Positions 16,896 through 26,854 of a DNA stretch of 64,000 nt are shown piece after piece (the first letter of the stretch is position 1; each line of letters begins with the position of its first letter). The stretch lies in contig NZ_CP025791.1 of the NCBI RefSeq assembly GCF_002886045.1, positions 2,247,001 to 2,311,000 on the forward strand, read 5' to 3'. A program made the translations under genes and the position numbers. Below the pieces are notes generated by a model. It did not search any database. It worked only from the letters and a program-made list of their open reading frames with translations, and was not told the DNA's origin. Source of the DNA: Flavivirga eckloniae. Its GTDB lineage: Bacteria > Bacteroidota > Bacteroidia > Flavobacteriales > Flavobacteriaceae.

Positions 16896-17618
16896 TTAGT
16901 CCTGAACTTGGAAAATTATTGGTAATGAATATGGAACGTTTACTGGTTTTCCACGTTGTTTTCCTGGTTTCATTTTTGGTAATAAACCAATTACACGAGT
17001 TGCTTCTTTTTCTAAACCTGGGTGAGGTGCTCTTGCTCGTATACCAGTAATTTTACCAGTTTTATCTATTTTAAAAATTACATTAATACGTTGTCTTCCA
17101 GAAAGGCCTAAATCACTAGCTAATTCTGTGTTGAACTTTTTATTTACAAACTGTGCAATTTTCTTAGACATACAATCCCTTTTCTTGGTATTGTTCTTCA
17201 TTTTTTCACATCCTGGGAAAACTGGTACATTTTCAATTACTGAAAACGGTACGTCTATATCTTCTTCAACTTCTTCAACCTCTACTTCTTCTACCTCTAC
17301 AATTTCAGTTTCTTGATCTACCTCTGTAGACTCGATAACTGTTTCTTCTATTTCTACCTCATCCTCAACAATCTCGATTACTTCCGGTGCTGCTGGTGGA
17401 GGTGGAGGTGGTGGAGGCGTTTGTATTTGCTCAGTAATTGGGATTTCCTCTTCTAATTCTTCATCCATATTGACCATTCCAATATCTGTATCAGCCTTAT
17501 CATATGTTTTATAATTAATTGCGTAGTTTGTTAAAAACAACATTAAAGCTAAACCAATAGCGAAGTAAAGTGAACTGTTTCGTCCAACATTAGCTTTAGG
17601 ATTTTTTTTAGGTTCCAT
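16896..17618 (-). CDS. Energy transducer TonB (paralogue 2)
   Basis: 240 residues: N-terminal helix (about 16-33, SLYFAIGLALMLFLTNYAIN), a spacer with eight consecutive prolines and an extended acidic valine-glutamate repeat (VEVEEVEVEEVEEDIDVPF), then a TonB C-terminal domain (PVFPGCEKMKNN, FKIDKTGKITGIRARA, YSLPIIFQVQD). It is similar in length and motif order to paralogue 1 and probably arose by tandem duplication. It could energise TonB-dependent receptors such as the one in the trehalose locus, but that pairing is inference. Confidence 0.9.
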   Translation of the reverse strand: MEPKKNPKANVGRNSSLYFAIGLALMLFLTNYAINYKTYDKADTDIGMVNMDEELEEEIPITEQIQTPPPPPPPPAAPEVIEIVEDEVEIEETVIESTEVDQETEIVEVEEVEVEEVEEDIDVPFSVIENVPVFPGCEKMKNNTKKRDCMSKKIAQFVNKKFNTELASDLGLSGRQRINVIFKIDKTGKITGIRARAPHPGLEKEATRVIGLLPKMKPGKQRGKPVNVPYSLPIIFQVQD

Positions 17619-17678
17619 AATTTATATCATTTATCAAGATTGCTAAAATAACTATTTATTTATAAAAAAAGCAAGTGT

Positions 17679-18056
17679 TTAAAGGTTTTTAACGTGCAAA
17701 CTTTTTTTAAACCATAATACAATTGCTGCTAATAAAGCTCCAATGGTATTTGCTACGGCATCATAAGCATCTAATGCTCTCGAAGCTGTAATACTCCCCT
17801 GTAATACCTCAATAATTATACCAAAAAAGACAGAAAGAATGACTGCCAAAAATATGGCTTTCTTCTTTCTGATTTTAAATGAATATAAAAATGTATAAAA
17901 CCATAAAACCGTTAAGATAAAATAGGCAAAAAGATGAAATATCTTATCTTCAAAAGAGATTCCCAATTTTGGAACATTATCTAACCTAATTAGACTTGCT
18001 ATAATTAAAGCTAACGAGTATGTTATGGTTGCTATAGGTATTAGCTTTTTAAGCAC
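17679..18056 (-). CDS. VanZ family membrane protein
   Basis: 125 residues with four helices (about 5-22, 33-52, 60-80 and 95-115) and VanZ-like features: [17 protein letters not shown] and the conserved [33 protein letters not shown]. The start is a GTG at 18056 that overlaps the end of gcvH by 8 bp; no ATG lies near. VanZ homologues are widespread and mostly of unknown role. Its place after gcvH beside sprA is common in this family, so linkage here does not imply a shared function. Confidence 0.85.
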   Translation of the reverse strand: MLKKLIPIATITYSLALIIASLIRLDNVPKLGISFEDKIFHLFAYFILTVLWFYTFLYSFKIRKKKAIFLAVILSVFFGIIIEVLQGSITASRALDAYDAVANTIGALLAAIVLWFKKSLHVKNL

Positions 18057-18429
18057 CTATTAATGCTTTATAATCGTCTGCAGACATAAGTCCATCTGCT
18101 TGAGACAGGTCTGAGCATTTTACTTTTATCATCCAACCATCTCCATAAGGGTCACTATTCACCTTTTCCGGCTCGTCTTCTAAAGTTTCATTAAACTCTA
18201 TAATCTCTCCAGATAATGGTAAAAATAGATCGGACACCGTTTTAACAGCCTCAACTGTACCAAAAACCTCTTCTGCATCTAATGTCTCATCTACAGTTTC
18301 TACCTCTACATACACAATGTCGCCTAATTCTCCTTGAGCAAAATCGGTAATACCAATGGTAGCAATATCACCCTCTATTTTAATCCACTCGTGGTCTTTA
18401 GTGTACTTTAATTCTGATGGAATATTCAT
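18049..18429 (-). CDS. gcvH: Glycine cleavage system H protein
   Basis: 126 residues. The lipoyl attachment region [16 protein letters not shown] carries the lysine at K63, and the N-terminal [21 protein letters not shown] is typical. The lipoylated H protein shuttles the aminomethyl group between P, T and L proteins; none of these genes is in the window. Length and motifs are complete. A well-formed promoter lies 29 bp upstream of the start. Confidence 0.97.
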   Translation of the reverse strand: MNIPSELKYTKDHEWIKIEGDIATIGITDFAQGELGDIVYVEVETVDETLDAEEVFGTVEAVKTVSDLFLPLSGEIIEFNETLEDEPEKVNSDPYGDGWMIKVKCSDLSQADGLMSADDYKALIGA

Positions 18430-18829
18430 AGTATTGATTTAAATTCGTTTAGTTCGACAAATGTATTTATTCAAATCTTAAATTCAAATAGATTGCTTAA
18501 TAAAAAGCAGGAAGTTTATTTATTCTAATGAATAATAATGCTAGATCGTTTGTTTGTTTAAGGGCATTAGATCATTTTGCTATAAGGACAAAGACATTAA
18601 TGACAACTAATGGACGAACATAATCGAAAACAAATAGCGCTTTTCTAAAAATAAAAAAGGAATAGATATTGATTTCATTCCTATGAAAGCAAGCATCTAT
18701 TTAAATAAATGGTAACTAAAACTACAATAAAGTGAATTCCAGCCTTCACTTCGACTACGCTAAGTGATCGCGCAGGAATGAGAACCCTGATCTTAAATAA
18801 CTTTGAATGACTCTTTTACTTCTTTTATG
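18430..18829. other. Gene-free gap between gcvH and sprA
   Basis: 400 bp. It holds the gcvH promoter (18458-18488), a weak hairpin (AGGAAT / ATTCCT near 18658-18684) that may end sprA transcription, and a dispersed-repeat copy at 18742-18783 (CCTTCACTTCGACTACGCT, then GCAGGAATGA). The same repeat core occurs before ruvB at 39671-39720. No reading frame is convincing. Confidence 0.65.
18458..18488 (-). promoter_or_regulatory. Promoter of gcvH (Bacteroidetes-type)
   Basis: On the minus strand TTTG (18488-18485) is followed after 19 bp by TACATTTG (18465-18458). This is a full match to the TTTG-N19-TAnnTTTG consensus of Bacteroidetes primary sigma-factor promoters. Transcription would begin near 18451, giving a leader of about 22 nt for gcvH and the overlapping VanZ gene. 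Confidence 0.75.
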
Positions 18830-21800
18830 TTAATTTCCGAAGTTATATCTAATAGTGATACCCGAACGGATTGTTGTTTGTGGAAATGCGGTAGAAATAG
18901 CATATTCCGAGAACGAATAATCAAAATAAAAGAGACCTGTTAGGTTTTTGCTAAACGCATAATCTGCCGTGTATTTTATTCCCCAAATTGTTTGTCCGGA
19001 GGTTACCTGATTATTTTCTAAATCCAAATACCTTATAATCGTTTTATTTTCTCTAACGGATACATCTGCTTTCATGTTTAAATCACTTACAACACGTTTT
19101 CGAGGTCCAGCTAATTTAGAGCGTATTTTTAAGTCTTTAATTCTGTAACCTAAGCCTATCACATATTCGTTGCCCAATACCTCGGTCATTAAGTTATTAT
19201 CGAAACTAAGCGATAGCATTCTGTCTTTTCTAACTTCGGCTAATATTTTAACTGAGTTTTTCATTTCAAAATCAAGTCTAACCAAAGGACTAAATGTCTC
19301 GGTTAAATTAATGTTGCTCAGTAGGCGTTCGTTTTTATAATTACCAGATTGATCCTTAGTGTTGTCGGACTGACTATCGAAATCTAAAGCCGGGTTTATT
19401 GCTTCAAAATCTAAATTAGACTGAAATTGATTTATGGTATATGCCGAACGGTATCCATGAGTTAGGGAGAAACGTTTAAAGCGTTTTTTAAACCATTTAA
19501 ACTTCATAAAACCAGTATATTTTAAATCCCAATTAGGAATTGGCACATCTCTAAATGCCCCTAATTTCACACTACTTGCATCTGTACCTGTATAGGCAGC
19601 TAAAAAGGCCGGTAGTAATACTGCTTGATTACTTTTTCCATAACCTTTTGGGAAACCGTCTTCGTCCAGATCGTTTAAGTCTGCTCCATTCTTAGCGGCT
19701 AGCCTTCTGGCGACTATCAATCTGTTCGCTCTAAACTCGTTAAAAGCATCAGACGTATTTTCATCACTTTTACTAAATGCAGTTTTTATTAATATGGTCG
19801 ATATATTAAAGTTACCAAAGGCGTTTGGCGTTAACGATTGGTATTGATAATTTCCTTCTCCACCATTAATCCTATAATTCTCGGAATAATTTTCGAGATA
19901 CCCACGGCTTCCTACAATATCTATTTTTAAACCTTTTACCGGTTCTAAATTAGCAGACACATCGAGTTGCTTAGTGTTTGTAGCTGTATATTGTTGGTTA
20001 AATTGCGGAAAGTTGGTTAACCATCCCCTTCTTGCGGCGAGGTCTCTTACATCGCTTTGACTACCAAATGTAAATCCTAATGTTGGTTTTAAAGTACCTA
20101 TAAAACCTGGTGACTGAAGGTAACCCGGTAAGAATGTCCCACTATTTTCGGAATAATTAACTTGAATTCGCTTTACACTTGTTATGATATCTATTCCTGC
20201 ATTTATTAATTTTCTAACCGATTGGCTTTTTGGCTTTTTTGGTTTTTTCTTTTTGTCGTCAACTGCTCCCGGAGGTGCACCTGCATTTGAAGCTGATCTG
20301 GATCGTACTTTTCTGATAGGTTTTTTTACTAATCCTATATATTTATAAAATCGATTCATATCGAGAGATGAATTGATATTATGAACACTAGAATTTTGGA
20401 GCGTATTACCTAAATCGTATGTATTAGGATCGTCTGGTATTGTTATAGCTCCATACAAATCTGATCCTTTTTGCCATTGGAAATTACCAGTATATTGATA
20501 CGTAGCATCAAGAAAACTAAACGTCGGTATTTTATTAATTGGTAATTGATAGGTAACTCCTAAATTTTGGCTTTGCCTATTTGGGTCTCCAAAATCGAGG
20601 AAACCATCCCAAATATCCAATGAAGGATCTTGCTCTCCATTAATAATATTGTTTTTAAAATAATTACGAACTATATTATTATTAGCTGCTGTAAAGTTGA
20701 ATTGTAACGATTTTGTTAAGTTATAATTAATGGTGTATTGAAAATCGAATGTGTAGTTTCTTCTAAATAATTCTTCTATTCCAATATTTGAGCCTCCAAG
20801 ATCGATCTCTCTAAATTTTTGTCTATTAAATTGTCTATTAATATCTGTATTAACCGTAAAGCTTGTTGGTAACAAATTGAAATTAAAGTCCTTTAATATT
20901 TTCCAATACTTGCCTCTAAATAATGAGTCACTCTTCTTGAATGGCTCTACAGTAATAGGATTAAAATTAAAGGCATAGTTTGCTCCTACTCTAACCGCTT
21001 TGTCAACAGAGTTTTCAATTTCAAAATCCCGATGCTCTACTTTGTTGTATGAATAATTCAACGTTAAATTTTCCACATCGTAAAAACGTGGAATAGCATC
21101 GGATGTTCTTGTTTTTCTAACACCAATAAAATTAATACTTTGTCTTCTGGTATAATCTTCAGACTGCTCTTTTATACGGTCTTTTTCTTCCTTTGTATCT
21201 GCAGCCTGTAATCTGGAATCTAAAGTTAAATCTTTATAAAACTGATCATACTTAGGCGTAATAAGTTCTTCGCTTTGTCCATAATTAAAAGGTAACTGAA
21301 CACCCCATTTTTTAGGTAACAATTGCCCTATATTAACATTTGTAACCACATCGTATTGCTGCACATCTTCTAAACTACGCTCACTAGGACCTTGTTCAAG
21401 GCCTCCAAAACCAGAAGTACTTTTTCTTCCTGTTGCACTTATGTTTGCAAAATCTGCAATATTGGTATCTACACTTAACACGGCGGCCCAGCCTCCTTCG
21501 TTATCCATATCGGATAAGCGAAGTTCGTTAAACCAAACATTTGCACAAGCATTAGAAGTCGTAGCATTTTTAACACCTACCATAAGTGTTCTAATATCCC
21601 CGAAATTTGGATTTCCTTTTATAGCTACACGATGTCTACCAATTTCATATCCGGCAAACTCGTTATTTACATCAACGATATCACCATTAATAACATCGTA
21701 GAACCTTGGATCGTTATTAGGCAGAGGGCCATCTGAAAGTGCCTGTGCTTTTATTCTTCCTAAAATATCTAATGGTAAATTAATTTCATTCTCGGGAGGC

Positions 21801-24800
21801 CAAACCTGATTTGGATCGTTTGAATTAATTGAAGATTTTACTAACGGAATTTCAATTTGATAATAATTCTCTGTTAAATCATTACCCATTCTAACAAAAC
21901 CAACCATTCTTCTATCTCCATTTTCCGTAAATCCTCCACCATCATCTTCTGCGTGTATAAACATTCTTAAACGCTTAAATTGACGCATATCAATATTAAT
22001 ATTTTTAAAAGCGCCTCGAGAATCCTCTGGTTGTAAATTACAAACATTGGCTATTAACGATTGTTCATTTTGTCGCACAACCGTATTATTATTAAACAAC
22101 TCTTCTGGTTGAATTCCCGGAGGACTTACATAACTCCCTTCATTTTCAATGGTGCCTATTATACCTAAAGAGAATTCTGTATCGGCATTATTAATATTTC
22201 TATTTAAAGCTTGTTTATAACGTCTCCAATCGCTTCTAACCAAATCTAATGTACCAAAACGAAATACTGTAGTTTGATCAAAGCCTTTTAAATACATACG
22301 CGCAAAACGAATGGATCTAAAATCGGTAATTCCTCCAACGCGTTTATAAGGTTTGTTAGCAGGATCTACATCATCATCAAACCTTTCCAAAGGTACATCA
22401 ACTGGAATTCTAAACAGATACCATCTAGGGTTCTTATCACCCGAAGTGGTTTCGCCATTAAGAAACCTTCTCGGCTCTGAATTCTTAAAATCAACGATAA
22501 ATGGATTTGTATCCATATTTAAAGTAGCTGGTGTTATTTCTAATTCGTATTCAAAATAACTATCAATCGTGTTCATAGTATTATCACGATTAATATCTTC
22601 TACATCTGGCTGCGTGTTTGCCGCTCTTTGTGTATCGCTAAATGTTTCTGGCGTATTTCCTTCTACGCCATTAAATTTCTTATAACGTTCAAATACATCC
22701 CCATCTGTATTTAAGAAATAGGTGTAGTTATCGTTTGCTGGATCATCTCCAAAATTGGCACCAAAAACTTCCGCTTCTTTAGCATCATTATATCCATCGT
22801 AACCGACATCTTGGTTGGTACGTTCTTCGCCTGTGGTATCGAACGCATAAATTAATGATTGATTTTGCGGCACCACTGTGCCCCAAGTTGTAGGCTGTAA
22901 CAGGCTAACATCACCGTTTTCAGGAAGACCATTTTCATATAACTTTCTTCCATCTTTGATAATATCCTCTGATATGTTACCAAGATTGAATACTAACTTA
23001 CCTCCTCTTGTTCTGGCCTCGTCTTCCTGGAAAGGATCCTGTAACCAGAATTCTATATATTCAACATTTTGTTGTTCGAAATCTGTAGAAGTTAATTGTC
23101 GCGTGATACCTGCCCAACTTTGTTCAGGATTACTTAGTACTCCACTAGTTGCCGCTGAATCAAAATTATAGGGACCTCTTTCTTCCGGATAATATGCTAA
23201 ATCCAGAGTAAAAAGTACCGAGTTTTGCCCTTGTACCAAATCTCTATCGGGAAAGAGTTCGTTTATAAATACACGACTTGTATATAGGCTTGACATATCT
23301 TCGTTTGTGATACCGGATGGACGTCGACTGCTATAAAAAATAGGATCGATACTATACCAGTTTAATAGTGCCCGGCCGTACCCATTTTGAATCCCATCCC
23401 TGTCTTCCAGTTCATCTGTATTTCCGTTTCCATTTATATCAAGGGGTCTACTAGACAAAAACCACGATTGTTGGGATTTTAAATCGATGGCATTTTGGGA
23501 ACCTTCGAAATCGTCAACATAAGATGTTGCTTCTCCATTAAGATTAGTGCCTTTAGGTGACCCTGGTGCTAAATATGCAAATTCCCCTCGTAATGAAAGG
23601 TTTGATTCTACATCTGTGTCAATATTCGGTAATTTATTTGCTAAACGGGTTAAAAAGGGGACTTGGGTAGAATAGTTCCCGTTAAACCCAAAAATAGTAT
23701 TGTTTATTGGTTCTGTTCCGAAATTTGCTTTTTGTGTTATAGGTCGCTCATTAAGATTTAAAAGTGTGGCTCCTAACACAAAATTCTCATTAAACTTATG
23801 CTCTACATTTATTCCCGTAAAGCGTCTTGTTTGCTGACCAAAAACAGCATTGTTCTCGGTTGAAACCTCAATTGGGGTATTAGAAGCTTTAAGGGCTTCA
23901 TCTAAAATCTGAACACGCCCTAACTGATAATTCACCGTATAATCGATGCCTTCAACTAAAACACGTCCTCCGGCTACCACTCTAACCGAACCTCTTGGTA
24001 CATTAAATGATCCTATAGGAATACCATCGCCTCCTGTAGATTTATAACGTCCTCTTAGTCTGAACTTGTTTTTCTCAACGGCTTCTAAAGCTGCTGTTTT
24101 TGTACTTTTATAGAGCACATCGTATACGTACTTGTTTTGGTCCTCGTTATACGAAACGTTACTATCGTAATTTCCACCTCCTAATACATTAAATAGGTAT
24201 TCACCAAAAGGTTCTGCACTGGTAAAAACTATTTTTCCGTTTTGAGGTATCACCGTTATTCCCGGATAAAAATCGAAGAAACCATCACCTCTAGCCTGCG
24301 GGTCGTTATTAAAATTGAGTTTATCTAAATTAAATACTCTTAATAATGGTATATTTTCTATTAAATCTTCATCTGGAGTATTTGTATTAACAGGGACTCC
24401 ATTTATATCGACAGCAAAACTTGCTCCAACGGGTGTTATAAAATTTAATGGTGAGGCTTCGTTGTAAAAAATATTAAGTTTAAAATCGTCTGGACTTAAA
24501 TTGAAAGCTCCAGAATCGTAGATATTCTTCATCATTAAATCCCAAATCGGTTGTTCTACACTGGTAATACTACTTTTTAATAGTTTTAAAACCAAGTTAG
24601 TATTTACAACCTGGGTTACCTGTCCTGTATTGTTTGTGGTTACATCGGTAGCATCTACACCATCGTTAGCAAATTCCCCTACCTGATATACTTTTCCGGC
24701 AACGGTATACTGAAACGCAACTGCTAAAACCTCATCGTTATTTAAACGCTGATTTAATGATATATATCCTAACTCTGAGTTTAAGGTATATTCTTGACCG

Positions 24801-26143
24801 CTTATTAATTTTCTGGCGTTTTCCAGCTTGGCATAATCTGAACCTTCACTAACTGCACCTGATTGTGATCCAAAACCTTGCTGGGCTGTTGCTATATCCC
24901 TAATAGCTTCAGTCAAAATAGACCCCGAACCAATAGTAGTAGGATTAAATCTATTATTACCATTATCTGGGAATACATTAGAGTTGGTTATAAAACCATT
25001 TGGTATCGGATCCAATAGTATATGATCATTGGCCTGATTTGCAGGGTCGTAAAACGATTCTCCTAAATCTTGAAGCGCTACAATGTTTCTAACATTTTCG
25101 GTTCTATTACTTCTGTTAGTTATCCAAACTTCGAGTCTTGTTATTTGTAACCCTTTATTATTTATAAATGGATAGTTTTTCAAGGATTCGTCGTAAGTAT
25201 CCCTAAAATATTGTGCTAAAAAGAAGTGTCTGTTTTCGTCATAGTCTCTAACGAATAAATCGAATTCTTCTAGGGTACCCCCTCCTTGCGCTACAACTGT
25301 ATTAGATTGTGATTTTTGTTCGGAAAAAACTCCTGTAAAAGTTGTTTTTCCAAACTGTAATTCTGCCTTTACACCAAATAAACTTTGTGCTCCTGTAATT
25401 AACGAGCTATTTAGAGGCATACTTACATTACCTATTTCTATTTTTCGAATGATATCATCTTCTGTAGGTGTATATTCTAATTTAACAAGATTCTGAAAAT
25501 CGAACGTTGATTCTGTATCGAAATTTGCTGTTACTTGTAGTCGTGTACCAACTTTCCCCAGCATACTTAAACTAATTCGCTGGTCGAAATCGGGAGTAAG
25601 GTTACTTCTGTTTCTTGGTGAAAATGATGGATTATCTTGTTTTGAAAACAAGAGTCCTAAATCTATTTCTACAGATCCTTGTGGAATGACTTCTATTGTA
25701 TTTCCTCCAAAAATGGATTCAAATAAACCCGATTTCACATAAAACTCTGGCAACAGGTTTTTTCGTTCGTCTTTGGAATCACCTTTTTTACCATCAAAGG
25801 CATCAATTTTTTCTTTGTAATAGGACTTTAAATTTTCTTTAGCTACTAAATCGTAATACTCTTTTGGTGTTAAGATAATCGGGTATTTAAGATCGAAGTT
25901 CCCTATCTTTTCTGTATAGATGTATCGGTTTGTTTCGGGATCGTAAGTATATTTAGATTCTACACTGTTAGGCTTAGGTGTTTTTAAACGCCCCACATTA
26001 TATCCTGTTTTAACCGAATCTTGAACAGGTTCTTGAGACCATGCTCCTACTGAGAAAAGTAGTGCTAAAATTAAAAAAGCATTTTGGCTTTTTTTAAGGT
26101 AACTTGCGGTAAATATTCCATTTAGACCGAAGTCGAAATACAT
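18830..26143 (-). CDS. sprA: SprA, outer-membrane translocon of the type IX secretion system
   Basis: About 2,437 residues from the ATG at 26143. A TTG at 26218 would add 25 residues but is a poorer start, and the longer form keeps the same signal-like segment (NAFLILALLFSVGAWSQ). SprA forms the giant 36-strand barrel through which T9SS cargo crosses the outer membrane; it is needed for gliding and secretion. Visible traits are the great length, repeated beta-barrel segments, and typical stretches such as LTPDFDQRISLSMLGKVGTRLQV and the C-terminal TTIRSGITIRYNFGN. It follows ruvA closely, the usual order in this family. It serves the sorting-tail proteins encoded later in the window. Confidence 0.96.
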   Translation of the reverse strand: MYFDFGLNGIFTASYLKKSQNAFLILALLFSVGAWSQEPVQDSVKTGYNVGRLKTPKPNSVESKYTYDPETNRYIYTEKIGNFDLKYPIILTPKEYYDLVAKENLKSYYKEKIDAFDGKKGDSKDERKNLLPEFYVKSGLFESIFGGNTIEVIPQGSVEIDLGLLFSKQDNPSFSPRNRSNLTPDFDQRISLSMLGKVGTRLQVTANFDTESTFDFQNLVKLEYTPTEDDIIRKIEIGNVSMPLNSSLITGAQSLFGVKAELQFGKTTFTGVFSEQKSQSNTVVAQGGGTLEEFDLFVRDYDENRHFFLAQYFRDTYDESLKNYPFINNKGLQITRLEVWITNRSNRTENVRNIVALQDLGESFYDPANQANDHILLDPIPNGFITNSNVFPDNGNNRFNPTTIGSGSILTEAIRDIATAQQGFGSQSGAVSEGSDYAKLENARKLISGQEYTLNSELGYISLNQRLNNDEVLAVAFQYTVAGKVYQVGEFANDGVDATDVTTNNTGQVTQVVNTNLVLKLLKSSITSVEQPIWDLMMKNIYDSGAFNLSPDDFKLNIFYNEASPLNFITPVGASFAVDINGVPVNTNTPDEDLIENIPLLRVFNLDKLNFNNDPQARGDGFFDFYPGITVIPQNGKIVFTSAEPFGEYLFNVLGGGNYDSNVSYNEDQNKYVYDVLYKSTKTAALEAVEKNKFRLRGRYKSTGGDGIPIGSFNVPRGSVRVVAGGRVLVEGIDYTVNYQLGRVQILDEALKASNTPIEVSTENNAVFGQQTRRFTGINVEHKFNENFVLGATLLNLNERPITQKANFGTEPINNTIFGFNGNYSTQVPFLTRLANKLPNIDTDVESNLSLRGEFAYLAPGSPKGTNLNGEATSYVDDFEGSQNAIDLKSQQSWFLSSRPLDINGNGNTDELEDRDGIQNGYGRALLNWYSIDPIFYSSRRPSGITNEDMSSLYTSRVFINELFPDRDLVQGQNSVLFTLDLAYYPEERGPYNFDSAATSGVLSNPEQSWAGITRQLTSTDFEQQNVEYIEFWLQDPFQEDEARTRGGKLVFNLGNISEDIIKDGRKLYENGLPENGDVSLLQPTTWGTVVPQNQSLIYAFDTTGEERTNQDVGYDGYNDAKEAEVFGANFGDDPANDNYTYFLNTDGDVFERYKKFNGVEGNTPETFSDTQRAANTQPDVEDINRDNTMNTIDSYFEYELEITPATLNMDTNPFIVDFKNSEPRRFLNGETTSGDKNPRWYLFRIPVDVPLERFDDDVDPANKPYKRVGGITDFRSIRFARMYLKGFDQTTVFRFGTLDLVRSDWRRYKQALNRNINNADTEFSLGIIGTIENEGSYVSPPGIQPEELFNNNTVVRQNEQSLIANVCNLQPEDSRGAFKNINIDMRQFKRLRMFIHAEDDGGGFTENGDRRMVGFVRMGNDLTENYYQIEIPLVKSSINSNDPNQVWPPENEINLPLDILGRIKAQALSDGPLPNNDPRFYDVINGDIVDVNNEFAGYEIGRHRVAIKGNPNFGDIRTLMVGVKNATTSNACANVWFNELRLSDMDNEGGWAAVLSVDTNIADFANISATGRKSTSGFGGLEQGPSERSLEDVQQYDVVTNVNIGQLLPKKWGVQLPFNYGQSEELITPKYDQFYKDLTLDSRLQAADTKEEKDRIKEQSEDYTRRQSINFIGVRKTRTSDAIPRFYDVENLTLNYSYNKVEHRDFEIENSVDKAVRVGANYAFNFNPITVEPFKKSDSLFRGKYWKILKDFNFNLLPTSFTVNTDINRQFNRQKFREIDLGGSNIGIEELFRRNYTFDFQYTINYNLTKSLQFNFTAANNNIVRNYFKNNIINGEQDPSLDIWDGFLDFGDPNRQSQNLGVTYQLPINKIPTFSFLDATYQYTGNFQWQKGSDLYGAITIPDDPNTYDLGNTLQNSSVHNINSSLDMNRFYKYIGLVKKPIRKVRSRSASNAGAPPGAVDDKKKKPKKPKSQSVRKLINAGIDIITSVKRIQVNYSENSGTFLPGYLQSPGFIGTLKPTLGFTFGSQSDVRDLAARRGWLTNFPQFNQQYTATNTKQLDVSANLEPVKGLKIDIVGSRGYLENYSENYRINGGEGNYQYQSLTPNAFGNFNISTILIKTAFSKSDENTSDAFNEFRANRLIVARRLAAKNGADLNDLDEDGFPKGYGKSNQAVLLPAFLAAYTGTDASSVKLGAFRDVPIPNWDLKYTGFMKFKWFKKRFKRFSLTHGYRSAYTINQFQSNLDFEAINPALDFDSQSDNTKDQSGNYKNERLLSNINLTETFSPLVRLDFEMKNSVKILAEVRKDRMLSLSFDNNLMTEVLGNEYVIGLGYRIKDLKIRSKLAGPRKRVVSDLNMKADVSVRENKTIIRYLDLENNQVTSGQTIWGIKYTADYAFSKNLTGLFYFDYSFSEYAISTAFPQTTIRSGITIRYNFGN

Positions 26144-26223
26144 AGAAGTGCTCAACACTGATTGTTTAGCACGACGATTTTTAATTAGTTTATAAAATTT
26201 AAAGTTGGTTTTATTCAAATCTA

Positions 26224-26805
26224 TTATAAATTTTTCAAAGCCTGTTTTATAATGGTTTCCACATCGGCATCTGGTTGCACGACTATAATTTTATCTACAA
26301 CACGTTCTGCCTGTTTTTTTGCAAAACCAAGGACTTCTAAAGCAGATAACGCTTCATCTTTATTGGTATTGCCCTGAGAAACGGAAACTTCGTCAATATC
26401 ATAAATCTTTAAGATTTTATCTTTTAAATCTATAATAACGCGCTGGGCTGTTTTGGCTCCAATTCCTTTTATAGATTGAATTAAAGCAACATCGTTAGAA
26501 GCTATTCCTTCTCGTACTTGTTTTGGTGTTAATGAAGATAGCATCGTACGTGCCGTACTTGCTCCAATACCACTTACGGAAATGAGCAGCCTGAAAATCT
26601 CCCTTTCTGCTAACGATGAAAATCCATAAAGCGTATGCGAATCTTCCTTAACTTGAAGATGAGTAAAGAGCTTTAAATTTTCATTATCAGGAATTTGAGA
26701 AAATGTATGTAATGAAATGTTTAGCATATAGCCTACTCCATTACATTCAAGAACAACATGTGTTGGATTTTTTTCAGTGAGTTTTCCTTGAATATGTGTT
26801 ATCAT
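26224..26805 (-). CDS. ruvA: Holliday junction branch migration protein RuvA
   Basis: 193 residues: an N-terminal OB-fold (MITHIQGKLTEKNPTHVVLE), two helix-hairpin-helix motifs (LISVSGIGASTARTML and IQSIKGIGAKTAQRVI) and a C-terminal domain III that contacts RuvB. The tetramer binds Holliday junctions and loads RuvB. ruvB is 13 kb away in this window rather than adjacent. Six bases separate the stop from the possible TTG start of sprA. Confidence 0.97.
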   Translation of the reverse strand: MITHIQGKLTEKNPTHVVLECNGVGYMLNISLHTFSQIPDNENLKLFTHLQVKEDSHTLYGFSSLAEREIFRLLISVSGIGASTARTMLSSLTPKQVREGIASNDVALIQSIKGIGAKTAQRVIIDLKDKILKIYDIDEVSVSQGNTNKDEALSALEVLGFAKKQAERVVDKIIVVQPDADVETIIKQALKNL

Positions 26806-26826
26806 GTATATTGTTCGTTAACCGAC

Positions 26827-26834
26827 CAAATGTA
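26827..26834 (-). promoter_or_regulatory. Possible -7 element for ruvA-sprA
   Basis: TACATTTG on the minus strand fits TAnnTTTG and lies 22 bp upstream of the ruvA start. The expected -33 position, which falls at the stop codon of the malic enzyme gene, reads TTTAG rather than TTTG, so the match is partial. Confidence 0.4.
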
Positions 26835-26854
26835 ATAAATTTATTCACACTAAA

